DNA of 64,000 nt. Source: Streptomyces collinus Tu 365 (GTDB lineage: Bacteria > Actinomycetota > Actinomycetes > Streptomycetales > Streptomycetaceae). Below, piece by piece: positions 16,301 through 23,617 of this stretch (its first letter is position 1; every line of letters begins with the position of its first letter). Both the position numbers and the translations under genes were made by a program. The notes under the pieces are model-generated. The model did no database searches. It saw nothing but the letters and a program-made list of their open reading frames with translations, and was not told the origin of the DNA. Location: the NCBI RefSeq assembly GCF_000444875.1, contig NC_021985.1:3853535-3917534 (forward strand), read 5' to 3'.

Positions 16301-18017
16301 GGTCCGCAAGGACGCGGCGGGTGCCGTCACGTCCTACACCTACGACCCGGCCGGACGTCTCCTGCAGGCCGTCGGCCCCGACGGCGAACTCGCCTACCAG
16401 TACGACCGATGTGGTCGCGTCAAGGCGGAGCTGTCCGACGGCCGTCCACTCACCTTCGCGTACGACGCGGCGGGCCGCCGGACCCGGAGGATCACCCCCG
16501 GCGGGCAGGTGACGTCGTACGCGCACGACGCCGCCGGACGCACCGTCCGGCTGACGGCCGGCGGACACGAGGTCGCGTTCACCCGGGACGTGGCCGGCCA
16601 CGAGCTGTCCCGGAACTTCGGGGAGGCGCTCACCCTCACCTCGTGCTGGGACGAGTCCGGGAGGATCACCGGGCAGGAGGTCGCCCACGGCGACCGGAGC
16701 GTCAGCCGCCGCAGTTACGCCTACGACCGCAACGGACACCTGGTCGGCATGGACGACACCCTGCGCGGCCGGCGTCGCTTCGCCCTCGACCCGGCCGGCC
16801 GGGTCACCGGCGTCGTCGCCGACCGGTGGAGCGAGACGTACGCCTACGACCACGAGGGCGGCCGGGCGACGGCGGCGCGCTGGCCCGACGCGCACGCGGG
16901 TGCCGACGCCCAGGGTGAGCGGGTGTACGAGGGCACCTGCATCATGGGAGCCGGCGCCAACCGGTACGCCTACGACGAGGCCGGGCGGCTGGTCCGGCGC
17001 ACACGGACCAGGCTGTCCCGCAAGCCCGACACCTGGCACTACGCCTACGACGCCGAAGACCGGCTCACCTCCGTGACCACGCCGGACGGCACCGTCTGGC
17101 GGTACCGCTACGACCCGCTGGGCCGCCGCACGGCAAAGGAGCGGCTCTCGGCCGAAGGCGATCGGGTCGTCGAACGCACCGAGTTCGTCTGGGACGGCCC
17201 CGTCCTGGCCGAGCAGTCCACGACCCCGACCGGTCAGGTGCCCCACCGCACCACCCTCACCTGGGACTACGATGGTCTGGCACCCGTCGCCCAGACCGAG
17301 CGGCTCACCGACGCGGCCACGCAGGACGAGATCGACGCCCGCTTCTTCGCCGTCGCCACCGACCTGATCGGCACCCCCACCGAGCTCATCGACGAACAGG
17401 GCCGCATCGCCTGGCACAGCCGCACCACGCTGTGGGGCATCACCACGTGGAACGCGACCGCGACCGCGTACACCCCCCTGCGCTTCCCCGGGCAGTACTT
17501 CGACCCCGAGACCGGACTGCACTACAACCACCACCGCTACTACGACCCGCAGACCGCCCGCTATGTCACCCCGGACCCGCTCGGTCTGGCGCCCGCCCCC
17601 GACCCGGCCGGCTACGTGCACAACCCGCACACCACCAGCGACCCGCTCGGCCTCGCTCCGTACGAGAACAACGGCGGCCTCGGCAACCTCGTCAAGGTCA
17701 ACAAGCCCGACCCCGCCGCAGACGCTCTGGCCGAGCGGCTCGGCGGCGAGTCCCGGGTGAAGTTCGAGCACGACCCGAAGGGCCGGGAGATCGACGCGAT
17801 CAGCGACGACTACGTGGCGCAGTCGAAACCGGGGGGCATGCAGATGGGCAGCGCCCTCAGAAACCAGGCAAAGGCCACATTCGAGTACGCGATACAATCC
17901 GGCCGCACTCCTTACTTCCACTTCGACGGCGAGCCGGGTCCCGGAGTGATCGCCAAGCTCCAGGAGTACGGCAGGCGGTACGGGATCGAGCCCGTGATCG
18001 ACACGAAACCGCTGTGA
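13311..18017 (+). CDS. RHS/YD-repeat polymorphic toxin with REase-fold tip
   Basis: 1568 residues. Order of parts: an N-terminal helical T7SS-effector-type region (about 1-300) with long alanine-rich coiled segments; a hydrophobic linker (about 330-400); DUF6531 (about 420-495, CSGREPVDFATGRMFLPQVD); about 800 residues of YD repeats; the RHS core signature (GQYFDPETGLHYNHHRYYDP at about 1393, then YVTPDPLGL); and a variable tip (about 1440-1568). The tip carries E1493-I-D1495 and Q1504-S-K1506, the acidic plus QxK pattern of restriction-endonuclease-fold toxins (Tox-REase-3-like), so DNA cleavage in rival cells is the likely activity. The immunity gene follows 7 bases later. Confidence 0.85.
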   Translation: MGIGDFISDITPDSVENAVEGATEWAGNRVEDVGDWSADRLDDVGWESGADWVREKSRSVANRLGAEVDEMDLGQTEDKTKLIYGSPGTLRSTAGHLRAFQKGFNNVGLGLEGLDSDSLKGQAADAFRSAVKIQPPKWYKGADAFEDAAKALEAFADTVTWAQGQAQLAIDKWKQAEKASQDAADAHNRKVEDYNKAVTHYNAQPADKRDLSQLPPKPGDTFPDPGEGVRKEAQELLAEARRQRNAAAETARSAITRARDAAPPKPSYAEQAGDGLDELDIMQTHFGGGIVKGTVGLVNFVRGLDPMDPYNLTHPAEYAMSLNSTAAGLVQVANDPWGAGKQMLGDFMKDPAEGFGRLVPDVVLTVATGGAGAGVKGARAAEELADAANAARRAEGLEDAGSGARRADDVADPSRPPKVKCSGREPVDFATGRMFLPQVDVSLPGSLPLDFRRDFESSYRGGRWFGPTWSSTIDQRLTVDAIGVVFHGENNVLLYFPHPAPGTPVLPEAGPRHPLERHADGGYTLTDPETGLIRHFLAPPGVEPGGDGTAPLAEITDRQGRTVTAEYGEFGDPLALTHSGGYRLEFSTENGRITALSAQGTELVRYGYTDGHLTEVSRSSGVPTRFEYDGEGRILAWTDTNGSRYTFVYDDQDRCVSQTGAEGHLASEFHYSEPDPGTGLRTTTVTDSLGHTWRYAVNHRFQVVAETDPTGATTCTTQDRYNRVLARTDALGARTEFAYDDAGRLVSVTHPDGSVQRASYDGLGLPVELSLPGGTRWRQQFDERGRRTAVTDPADRTTRYTYDERGHLTSVTDPLGAVTHLRHDPAGLLVERRDPVGGSTTYRRDAFGRIVEKTDPGGNTTSYDWTPEGHPARVTHPDGATECWTYDGEGNCLSHTDALGATTRFEYTHFDLLVARVDPDGTRHAFVHDTELRLTSVTNPCGLRWSYRYDGAGRLVEETDFDGRTTRYEVDPLGHVSSRTTPLGATVRYERDVRGRVVRKDAAGAVTSYTYDPAGRLLQAVGPDGELAYQYDRCGRVKAELSDGRPLTFAYDAAGRRTRRITPGGQVTSYAHDAAGRTVRLTAGGHEVAFTRDVAGHELSRNFGEALTLTSCWDESGRITGQEVAHGDRSVSRRSYAYDRNGHLVGMDDTLRGRRRFALDPAGRVTGVVADRWSETYAYDHEGGRATAARWPDAHAGADAQGERVYEGTCIMGAGANRYAYDEAGRLVRRTRTRLSRKPDTWHYAYDAEDRLTSVTTPDGTVWRYRYDPLGRRTAKERLSAEGDRVVERTEFVWDGPVLAEQSTTPTGQVPHRTTLTWDYDGLAPVAQTERLTDAATQDEIDARFFAVATDLIGTPTELIDEQGRIAWHSRTTLWGITTWNATATAYTPLRFPGQYFDPETGLHYNHHRYYDPQTARYVTPDPLGLAPAPDPAGYVHNPHTTSDPLGLAPYENNGGLGNLVKVNKPDPAADALAERLGGESRVKFEHDPKGREIDAISDDYVAQSKPGGMQMGSALRNQAKATFEYAIQSGRTPYFHFDGEPGPGVIAKLQEYGRRYGIEPVIDTKPL

Positions 18018-18024
18018 GAGGCAC

Positions 18025-18420
18025 ATGTACGAGTTCCATGGCTGGTTCGGCATCGCCGAGTCCCCCGAAGAAGCGGACACGGGAACCCTCGAAGAGGGAG
18101 TGACCGAACTGCGGGCAGCCATCGACCGCATCGACTGGGCGACCGGCGAGGCGACGCTGAAGATCCACAATGGGGAGTACTTCGTGCGCACCGACGGCCT
18201 GGTGAACCGGCGCCGTGACGAGGCCGAGGAACTGGACGCCCTGATCCACTTCATCGCTCACCGCTTCCCCGGCTCCTGGGGCCTGCTCTACGAGCGCTCC
18301 GCGGACATGGACCACCCGCCGGGCCCGGGAGCCTTCCGGGTGCGCGTCATGGCCAGGGGGCAGATCCAGGACCGGCTCGATCCCTTCCTGTCACCGGTCC
18401 GCCCGGTCATCGAGGACTGA
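18025..18420 (+). CDS. Imm7-family immunity protein
   Basis: 131 residues starting MYEFHGWFGIAES, the characteristic opening of Imm7 proteins, with the conserved FPGSWGLLYERS block near residue 84. It should bind and neutralise the nuclease tip of the RHS protein encoded immediately upstream. ATG at 18025 has GAGAGG upstream, and spacing to the toxin is 7 bases, so both are on one transcript. A hairpin terminator follows 12 bases after the stop. Confidence 0.8.
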   Translation: MYEFHGWFGIAESPEEADTGTLEEGVTELRAAIDRIDWATGEATLKIHNGEYFVRTDGLVNRRRDEAEELDALIHFIAHRFPGSWGLLYERSADMDHPPGPGAFRVRVMARGQIQDRLDPFLSPVRPVIED

Positions 18421-18432
18421 CCCGCGGCTCAT

Positions 18433-18463
18433 GGGTCCCGGGTGGGTGTCGCACCCGGGACCC
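18433..18463. terminator. Bidirectional hairpin terminator
   Basis: Perfect 12-base arms GGGTCCCGGGTG and CACCCGGGACCC around a 7-base loop. It is placed between the rightward immunity gene and the leftward peptidase remnant. Confidence 0.75.
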
Positions 18464-18468
18464 CGCCG

Positions 18469-18965
18469 TCATGAACAGACCGTCCCGTTTTTCGGCACCG
18501 TCCCGGTCAGCAGGTAGGCGTCCACCGCGGAGTCGACGCAGTCGCTGCCGCTGCCGTAGGCGCCGTGGCCCTCGCCCTTCCAGGTGAGTTCCACGCCCAC
18601 GCCTCTGCCCAGCTCGTCGGCCATCCTGCGGGCGCCCTCGTACGGGGTCGCCGGGTCGCCGGTGTTGCCGACCAGCAGGATCGGCGCCGCGCCCGGCGCG
18701 CTCACCTCCGGGGTGTCGTACTGCCCGGCCACCGGCCAGTCGTGGCACCACCCGGCCGTGTCCCAGCCGAGGAAGTCCGCGAAGACCGGGGAGATCCGCT
18801 CGAACCGGGGCAGCAGCCTCTTCGTCTCGGCAGGAGTGGGCCGCTGCCTGTCGTCCAGGCACGATATGACCCGTTGGGCGTGGCTCGTCGTGCCGTAGTG
18901 GCCCGAGGAGTCCCGCTCGTTGTAGTCGTCCGCGAGCGACAGCAGTGGTGAGCCGTCACACCAGG
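18469..18965 (-). pseudogene. C-terminal remnant of a tripeptidyl aminopeptidase-like hydrolase
   Basis: About 160 codons match only the C-terminal TAP-like part of secreted S33 peptidases: LLSLADDYNERD, GWCHDWPVAGQYDTPEVSAP, the catalytic Asp in TGDPATPY and the catalytic His in EGHGAYGS. The N-terminal two thirds, with the signal sequence and nucleophile serine, are missing. The frame upstream of about 18965 is unrelated. An intact homologue lies 0.7 kb away in the same direction, past a tRNA-derived att site, so the integration events probably broke a duplicated peptidase. Confidence 0.75.
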
Positions 18966-19246
18966 GGCCTGACGGCCGTGCGGAGCGCGCCTCGCCTGCC
19001 GACTGGTGTCGCGTCGCCCCCAAGAGGTGCGCGGTGCTCACCGCTTCGTCGACCGCGGCTGACCTCAGCGGACTCCCCAGCCCCTCGTTTCCAAGGGTGC
19101 GTGGAAGCTCTGCGGGAACGTCATGGGAACGGGAGGCCGAGTAAAGACGGGGAACGATCAGGCAAGGGCGGAAGGCTGCACCCCGCTGACCAGTAGGAAC
19201 GGTGAAGCCAGGGAGAGACCATCACAGACAGGGGACGTCATAGGCC
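18966..19246. other. Non-coding left flank of att, with GGGAACG repeats
   Basis: No gene is supported. Three GGGAACG heptamers (19114-19120, 19125-19131, 19150-19156) in one direction lie about 90-130 bases before the tRNA fragment. This resembles the integrase-proximal side of AICE attachment regions and may hold arm-type integrase sites. Confidence 0.4.
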
Positions 19247-19292
19247 CTCTCCTGAAGCGGGTGTCGCAGGTTCGAATCCTGCCGGGGGCACC
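19247..19292 (+). other. att site 2: 3' part of tRNA-Arg(CCT) with CCA
   Basis: This has the same T arm and acceptor strand as the copy at 10043-10092 but with CCTGAA in place of CCTAAA and with the encoded CCA retained. It is followed immediately by a perfect terminator. The absence of a 5' half shows it is an att duplicate. The terminator suggests this is the original chromosomal side of the target tRNA gene. Confidence 0.8.
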
Positions 19293-19297
19293 AGTGC

Positions 19298-19331
19298 AAA
19301 GGCCCCGGACCGATCACGGTCCGGGGCCTTT
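19298..19331 (+). terminator. Terminator after the tRNA-Arg 3' end
   Basis: Perfect 14-base stem AAAGGCCCCGGACC / GGTCCGGGGCCTTT with a GATCAC loop, ending in a short T run. It lies 6 bases after the CCA of att site 2, as expected for the native tRNA terminator. Confidence 0.85.
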
Positions 19332-19677
19332 GACAACCACCTCTGACATCGGCGATGCCGACCCGGGCCCCTGTCCGTTGCGCGGCGGGGGGACTGCTCA
19401 GCGTCACGCCCGTGTGCGGACTCCTGGGCGGTGGTCGACATCGCTTCCCCTCCTCAACCACGGGCGCGGCAATGTGTTCCGACCCACGCCAAGCCGAGCA
19501 CAGCTGCCAGGCCTCCAGGCAGTCGGGGCGATCGCCCTGTGGGCGATGAGGATCGGCGCGACCGCTCGGGCATCGCACACAGCGCTAGGCGAAGTCGGTG
19601 AACGCCTTCTTGCTTGTTGCACGCGAGCGCAAGCTCGATGCGCTGTTGCTGCGTTGCCCGGTGGATCCGTACGGGCC
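19332..19677. other. Gap without a supported gene
   Basis: 346 bases downstream of the peptidase stop. Short open frames exist on both strands but none has a ribosome site or recognisable protein. I see no hairpin that would clearly end the peptidase transcript. Confidence 0.4.
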
Positions 19678-21231
19678 TCAGGACATGCTGCCCCGGCAAA
19701 CCGTCCCAGGGGCCGGCGTGCGGCCCGTGCGGAGGTATTGGTCGACCGTCTTCTTGACGCAGCGGTTCTGCGAATACGTGCCGTGGCCCTCCTCCTGGGC
19801 CGTCAGGAGCACGCCGACACCGTCGCCCAGGGCGCGGGCCATGTGGCGGGCGCCGGGGTAGGGGGTGATCGGGTCGCCGGTGCCGCCGACCACCAGGACG
19901 GGGGCCGCGCCGTCGGCGTTCACCTGGGGCGTGGTGCGCTCGCCGTCGAACGGCCAGCCGTAGCAGAGGTAGACGCCGGTGGACCAGGCCGCGCCGAAGA
20001 CAGGTGAGGCGGCTTTGATGCGGGCCTCGTCCCGGTCGAGGCGTTCAAGGCCGGGGCGCAGGCTGGAGTCCGCGCAGGTGATCGCCGTATGGGCGACGCG
20101 GCTGTTGTCGCGTGGGGCCGCCGCGCGGTCGGCGGAGCCGATGTCGTCCGCGCCCTTGCTCAGCGGACGGCCGTCGTTGTGGTCGATCAGCGCGGTGAGG
20201 GCCTTGGCGAGTGGCGACCAGCCGTCCGTGCCGAGGCGGAGATGCTCGCTGACGGCGTACGCGAGGTCGTCGGCGTCGAGGTGCCTTCCACCGCCGGCCG
20301 GGGCGGGTTTCTTCTCCAGGCGGTCGGCCAGGCGCGCCATGCGTCGCGCGGCCTCATCGGGCCCGTCGCCGGTCGGGCAGTGGCGGATATGGGCCGCGCA
20401 GTGCACGGCGAACCGGTCGAACGCCGCCTGGACCGCCTTGACCTGCGACAGCTTCTTCTCGTCGAGGTCCTCGGTCGGATCGATGGACGCTTCGAGGACG
20501 AGCCGTCCGACGTGCGACGGGTACAGGTGGGCGTAGACCGCACCGAGCGCCGTTCCGTACGAGACGCCGAAGTAGTGCAGCCGCTCGTCGCCGAGGAGGT
20601 AGCGCATCAGGTCGAGGTCACGCGCGGTGTGCGAGGTGCCGATGTACGGGAGGAGCGCCCCGGAGTGCTTGACGCAGGCGTCGTCGCCGTCGTAACCGGT
20701 GTCGTCCGCGGTCTTCCCGCAGCGCACGGGGATGGTCGCGCCGACGCCGCGCGGGTCGAAGGAGACCAGGTCGTAACGGTCGAGGAGCGACTCGTACTGG
20801 TTGAGGAAGTCGGGCAGTCCGCTCACGCCGGACACGCCGGGGCCGCCGAAATTGAAGACGAGCGAGCCGATGCGCCGGGCGTTCGGGCCGGTGGCCTTGC
20901 GGCGGATCAGGGCGACGTCGATCGTCCTGCCGTCCGGTTTCCGGTAGTCGAGGGGGGCCTTCATGGTCGCGCAGTCGTAGCCCGTACGCGCGGAGGGCGG
21001 CGAGGTGCAGCTGGACCAGTGGAGGTGCTGGCCGGTGGTGAGCGCGGTGGGCAGACCGGCGGGCGGGTTGTGCGCGGTGAACTCCGTACGCGGCTCCGCA
21101 CTCCGGCCGGGAGCGTCGTGCTGGAGCCAGGCGCTTACGGCCCCGATCGCGGCGAGGACGACCACGGCGATGATGCGCGCGCCGAGCGAGAGGCTCGGTC
21201 TGCGGCTTTGTTTCGGATGTGCGTCACTCAT
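19678..21231 (-). CDS. Secreted tripeptidyl aminopeptidase-like alpha/beta hydrolase
   Basis: 517 residues of the S33/TAP family (SlpD/SlpE type), which release tripeptides from exported proteins. An N-terminal hydrophobic anchor (about 18-37) follows a basic start. The oxyanion stretch is NFGGPGVSGVSG. The nucleophile elbow is GVSYGTALG, and the C-terminal TAP domain carries Asp in TGDPITPY and His in EEGHGTYS. ATG at 21231 with GGGGAA upstream is chosen; the frame is open for 55 further codons but these translate a CATGCCCG tandem repeat and are not protein-like. It stands alone between two att copies. Confidence 0.85.
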   Translation of the reverse strand: MSDAHPKQSRRPSLSLGARIIAVVVLAAIGAVSAWLQHDAPGRSAEPRTEFTAHNPPAGLPTALTTGQHLHWSSCTSPPSARTGYDCATMKAPLDYRKPDGRTIDVALIRRKATGPNARRIGSLVFNFGGPGVSGVSGLPDFLNQYESLLDRYDLVSFDPRGVGATIPVRCGKTADDTGYDGDDACVKHSGALLPYIGTSHTARDLDLMRYLLGDERLHYFGVSYGTALGAVYAHLYPSHVGRLVLEASIDPTEDLDEKKLSQVKAVQAAFDRFAVHCAAHIRHCPTGDGPDEAARRMARLADRLEKKPAPAGGGRHLDADDLAYAVSEHLRLGTDGWSPLAKALTALIDHNDGRPLSKGADDIGSADRAAAPRDNSRVAHTAITCADSSLRPGLERLDRDEARIKAASPVFGAAWSTGVYLCYGWPFDGERTTPQVNADGAAPVLVVGGTGDPITPYPGARHMARALGDGVGVLLTAQEEGHGTYSQNRCVKKTVDQYLRTGRTPAPGTVCRGSMS

Positions 21232-21270
21232 CGAATTCCCCGCGTCCCGCCCCTGGGCGCCCGCCCCGTG

Positions 21271-21302
21271 CCCGCATGCCCGCATGCCCGCATGCCCGCA
21301 TG
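21271..21302. repeat. Octamer tandem repeat (CCCGCATG)n
   Basis: Four perfect CCCGCATG units followed by one degenerate CCCGTATC, 40 bases upstream of the peptidase start. Each unit contains the palindrome GCATGC across the junction. It may be a slippage-prone repeat affecting the promoter. Confidence 0.7.
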
Positions 21303-21428
21303 CCCGTATCCGTGATCGTCCGATCGTCGAATGCGTGCAGGATACAAGCCGCCTCCGACATGGGCATGTACGCCAGCAGCTCTCCCCAGCCCTCACACCA
21401 GTCGACGGCTGCAGTCGGATCGGACTCG

Positions 21429-21460
21429 GATCGAATTCCTAAAGCGGGTGTCGCAGGTTC
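21429..21460 (+). other. Short third copy of the tRNA-Arg att core
   Basis: This 32-base stretch matches 10043-10074 (GATCGAA, one change, then TCCTAAAGCGGGTGTCGCAG and GTTC), including 7 bases beyond the tRNA anticodon loop. The T arm is lost after GTTC. It is a decayed attachment site or the trace of an earlier integration or deletion. Confidence 0.6.
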
Positions 21461-21751
21461 AAGGGCTTCTGCTCGGCCTCGGACCTCTCGTCCGGGGCCG
21501 TTTGCGTGGGGGGATGGGGGTCGTCCCACGGCGCGTCCACAGCGAGACGGCCGCTGGGTATGCGATGGCGGTCCTCTCTTCGATCCCTGTGACCACGACA
21601 GGCGTGGCCGGATCGTCGTGCACCGTCCCCAGGTGCTCGCCCGGCTGCCCAAGTCGCTGTCCAGCAGCGGTAGTAGGGCACGGTCGGGCGTCTGCGTCGC
21701 TTTCCTTAAATCACGCGACACCATCTCCGGGCTGTGCGAATCTCGCCCGTG
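21461..21751. other. Gap without a supported gene
   Basis: About 290 bases between the att relic and the DinB-like gene. Short frames occur but have no ribosome site. It is probably remnant DNA plus the promoter of the next gene. Confidence 0.4.
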
Positions 21752-22267
21752 ATGACACAACGAACCGATACACCTCCCACGTGGGACGAGCGTACGCAGC
21801 TGGCCACCTTTCTGGACTACGCCCGTGACACGGCGGTGGCCAAGTGCGAAGGCGTGTCCGCGGAAGACGCCCGCAAGGCACCGCTCCCGAATTCACCGTT
21901 GATGACGATCTGCGGGCTGATCAGCCACCTGCGGTGGGTCGAACATCACTGGGTTCAGGTGATGTTCCTCGGTGAGGAGCCCGAGGGGCCGCTCGCGACG
22001 GCTACCGACGACGACCCCGACCCCGAGATGCGGACGGCGGTCGACGTCCCGTTGCCCCGGCTTCTCGCCGAGTACGAGGAACAGAGCGCCCGTTACCGCC
22101 GCCTGGTGGCCGACAGCGACCTGGACTCGACGGCCAAGCGTCCTATCGGTGACGGCCGCCACGTGGACCTGCGCTGGGTGGTCCTCCACCTCATCGAAGA
22201 GATCTCCCGCCACAACGGTCACCTCGATATCGTGCGCGAGCTCGTCGACGGACAGACCGGCGTCTGA
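21752..22267 (+). CDS. DinB-family (DUF664) protein
   Basis: 171 residues, a four-helix DinB/DUF664 protein of the kind related to mycothiol- or bacillithiol-dependent S-transferases. The three metal-ligand histidines of the family are visible: the first in ISHLRWVEHHW (about residue 51-59) and the last in ISRHNGHLDIVREL (about 150-160). ATG at 21752 is used; a GTG three bases earlier is equally near. It probably conjugates electrophiles with mycothiol, but the substrate cannot be inferred. It stands alone upstream of the SIMPL gene, separated by 49 bases. Confidence 0.8.
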   Translation: MTQRTDTPPTWDERTQLATFLDYARDTAVAKCEGVSAEDARKAPLPNSPLMTICGLISHLRWVEHHWVQVMFLGEEPEGPLATATDDDPDPEMRTAVDVPLPRLLAEYEEQSARYRRLVADSDLDSTAKRPIGDGRHVDLRWVVLHLIEEISRHNGHLDIVRELVDGQTGV

Positions 22268-22316
22268 CTCCCGCAAGTCTGTTGCGGTGAGCCCCTCTTG
22301 TTGATTCCATCCCCGG

Positions 22317-22958
22317 ATGGCAGAGATCAAGGAGCCCTGGGGGCTCAGTGTGCTCGGTGCGGGGAACGTGTCTGCGGAACCCCGGATCGCTCAGGTGAAG
22401 CTTGCGGTCGACCTCGTGGCGCCGACGCCCAAGGAAGCCTTCGAGCAGGCCGGTGCGGCGGTCGTCCGGCTGCGGGCTGTGCTGCGCGAGCACGGGATAC
22501 CCGATTCCGAGGTGTCCGGGTCACGCCTCGCCCTCGAGTCGGAGTTCGCCGGTTACGGCGCGGAACGGACGTTCCACGGCTACCGCTGCGAGGCGACGTA
22601 CACCGTGCAGACCGAAGCGCTCGACCAGCTCGAACTCCTGATCGAGGACGCCGTCCAGGCCGGGGCCAACCGGGTCGACGAGGTGCACTTCGACGTGCTC
22701 GACAAGCCCGCGCTCCGGGACGAGGCCCGGCGTAGGGCCGTCGGGACCGCACGACGCAAGGCCGAGGTCTACGCGGACGCCTGCGGTGTGCGGCTCGGCC
22801 CCGTCGTGCACATCCAGGACGTCGACCCGGAGTCGGTCGGACGGCGCAGTCACGGGGGTCGTCTCGGGGGCGATCCCGAGTCCGACGGCGTCTTCGCGCC
22901 CGGGACCGTACGGGTCGAGGCCGCGGTGCTGCTCGGGTTCGGTCTGCTGCCGGGCTAG
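22317..22958 (+). CDS. SIMPL-domain (DUF541) protein
   Basis: 213 residues forming one SIMPL/DUF541 domain: an N-terminal WGLSVLGAGNVSAEPRIAQV strand, the central YRCEATYTVQ block, and the AVGTARRKAEVYADACGVRL helix near residue 140-160 that is typical of the family. No signal peptide or membrane segment is seen, unlike periplasmic Gram-negative members, so it should be cytoplasmic. The biochemical role is unknown. A strong convergent terminator follows. Confidence 0.8.
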   Translation: MAEIKEPWGLSVLGAGNVSAEPRIAQVKLAVDLVAPTPKEAFEQAGAAVVRLRAVLREHGIPDSEVSGSRLALESEFAGYGAERTFHGYRCEATYTVQTEALDQLELLIEDAVQAGANRVDEVHFDVLDKPALRDEARRRAVGTARRKAEVYADACGVRLGPVVHIQDVDPESVGRRSHGGRLGGDPESDGVFAPGTVRVEAAVLLGFGLLPG

Positions 22959-22980
22959 GCGTGGCAGCACAGCGCGCAGA

Positions 22981-23027
22981 CGAAGGGCCACCCACGGATC
23001 CTGCGCGGATCCGTGGGTGGCCCTTCG
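22981..23027. terminator. Bidirectional terminator hairpin
   Basis: A perfect 21-base stem (CGAAGGGCCACCCACGGATCC and its complement) with a TGCGC loop, between convergent genes. Confidence 0.9.
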
Positions 23028-23049
23028 GCCGGCCCGGCTCGGGTGACTG

Positions 23050-23508
23050 CTAGCGGCCCGTGCTCTTCTCGCTGATGTGGTAGATCCGGTGGGTGTCGCG
23101 GGTCATGTCGACGACCAGCTTGGTGGTGGTGTTGCGGCTCCAGGTCAGGGTGACGATGGCCTCCGTGTGGTTGCGGGCGGTGCCGTTGTCCGTGACCTTC
23201 CAGGCGATCGGGACGTTCTGGGCGCGCAGGACGCCGTCGGCGTGCTCCCGGTCCTCCCAGGCCGCCAGGGTCCTCTGGAAGGCCGGGGTCAGGTAGTGCT
23301 TGCGCAGGGTGTCGCCGAGCTTGCCGCTGTCCTCGTCGTACACCGCGTCGATGTAGGTGCCGTAGAAGTCGGCGATGCGCGTGATGTTGTCGTTCGCCTT
23401 GCCGCTCACGCTGCGCGGGGCGCCGGCGGAGGCCTGGGCGGTGGCGCCCAGGCCCAGGGCGACGGCGAGGACGCCGGCGGTCAGGACGGTGCGGGTCTTG
23501 CTGTTCAT
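23050..23508 (-). CDS. Secreted protein of unknown function
   Basis: 152 residues with a clear Sec signal peptide (MNSKTRTVLTAGVLAVALGL then ATAQASA, cleavage likely after residue 29). The mature part is about 120 residues, with a helical N-terminal region (ITRIADFYGTYIDAVYD) and a C-terminal beta region (AIVTLTWSRNTTTKLVVDMT). I do not recognise a named family. It lies in the same direction as the next secreted protein, separated by about 110 bases. Confidence 0.75.
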   Translation of the reverse strand: MNSKTRTVLTAGVLAVALGLGATAQASAGAPRSVSGKANDNITRIADFYGTYIDAVYDEDSGKLGDTLRKHYLTPAFQRTLAAWEDREHADGVLRAQNVPIAWKVTDNGTARNHTEAIVTLTWSRNTTTKLVVDMTRDTHRIYHISEKSTGR

Positions 23509-23617
23509 GTGTGATTCCCCGTTTTCTCGGTCGTTTCGGAGTCGGTCGGTCGTGCTGTTCGTGGTTCGCGGGCCGCTCTCCCCACCCCCGTGACGGAGAG
23601 CGGTCCCAGTCGTGCGG

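Noticed and set aside
12189..18254. A 2021-codon open frame on the minus strand opposite the RHS gene
   Set aside because: It mirrors the codon pattern of the RHS gene, is Val/Gly/Arg-rich without domains, and overlaps real genes on the plus strand that have clear motifs.
18025..19292. The whole 10.1-19.3 kb segment as an intact second AICE
   Set aside because: There are no rep, tra or spd genes, and its integrase is truncated; the genes are a toxin locus and chromosomal-type enzymes.
21271..21302. CRISPR-like array
   Set aside because: Units are 8 bases with no spacers; it is a simple tandem repeat.
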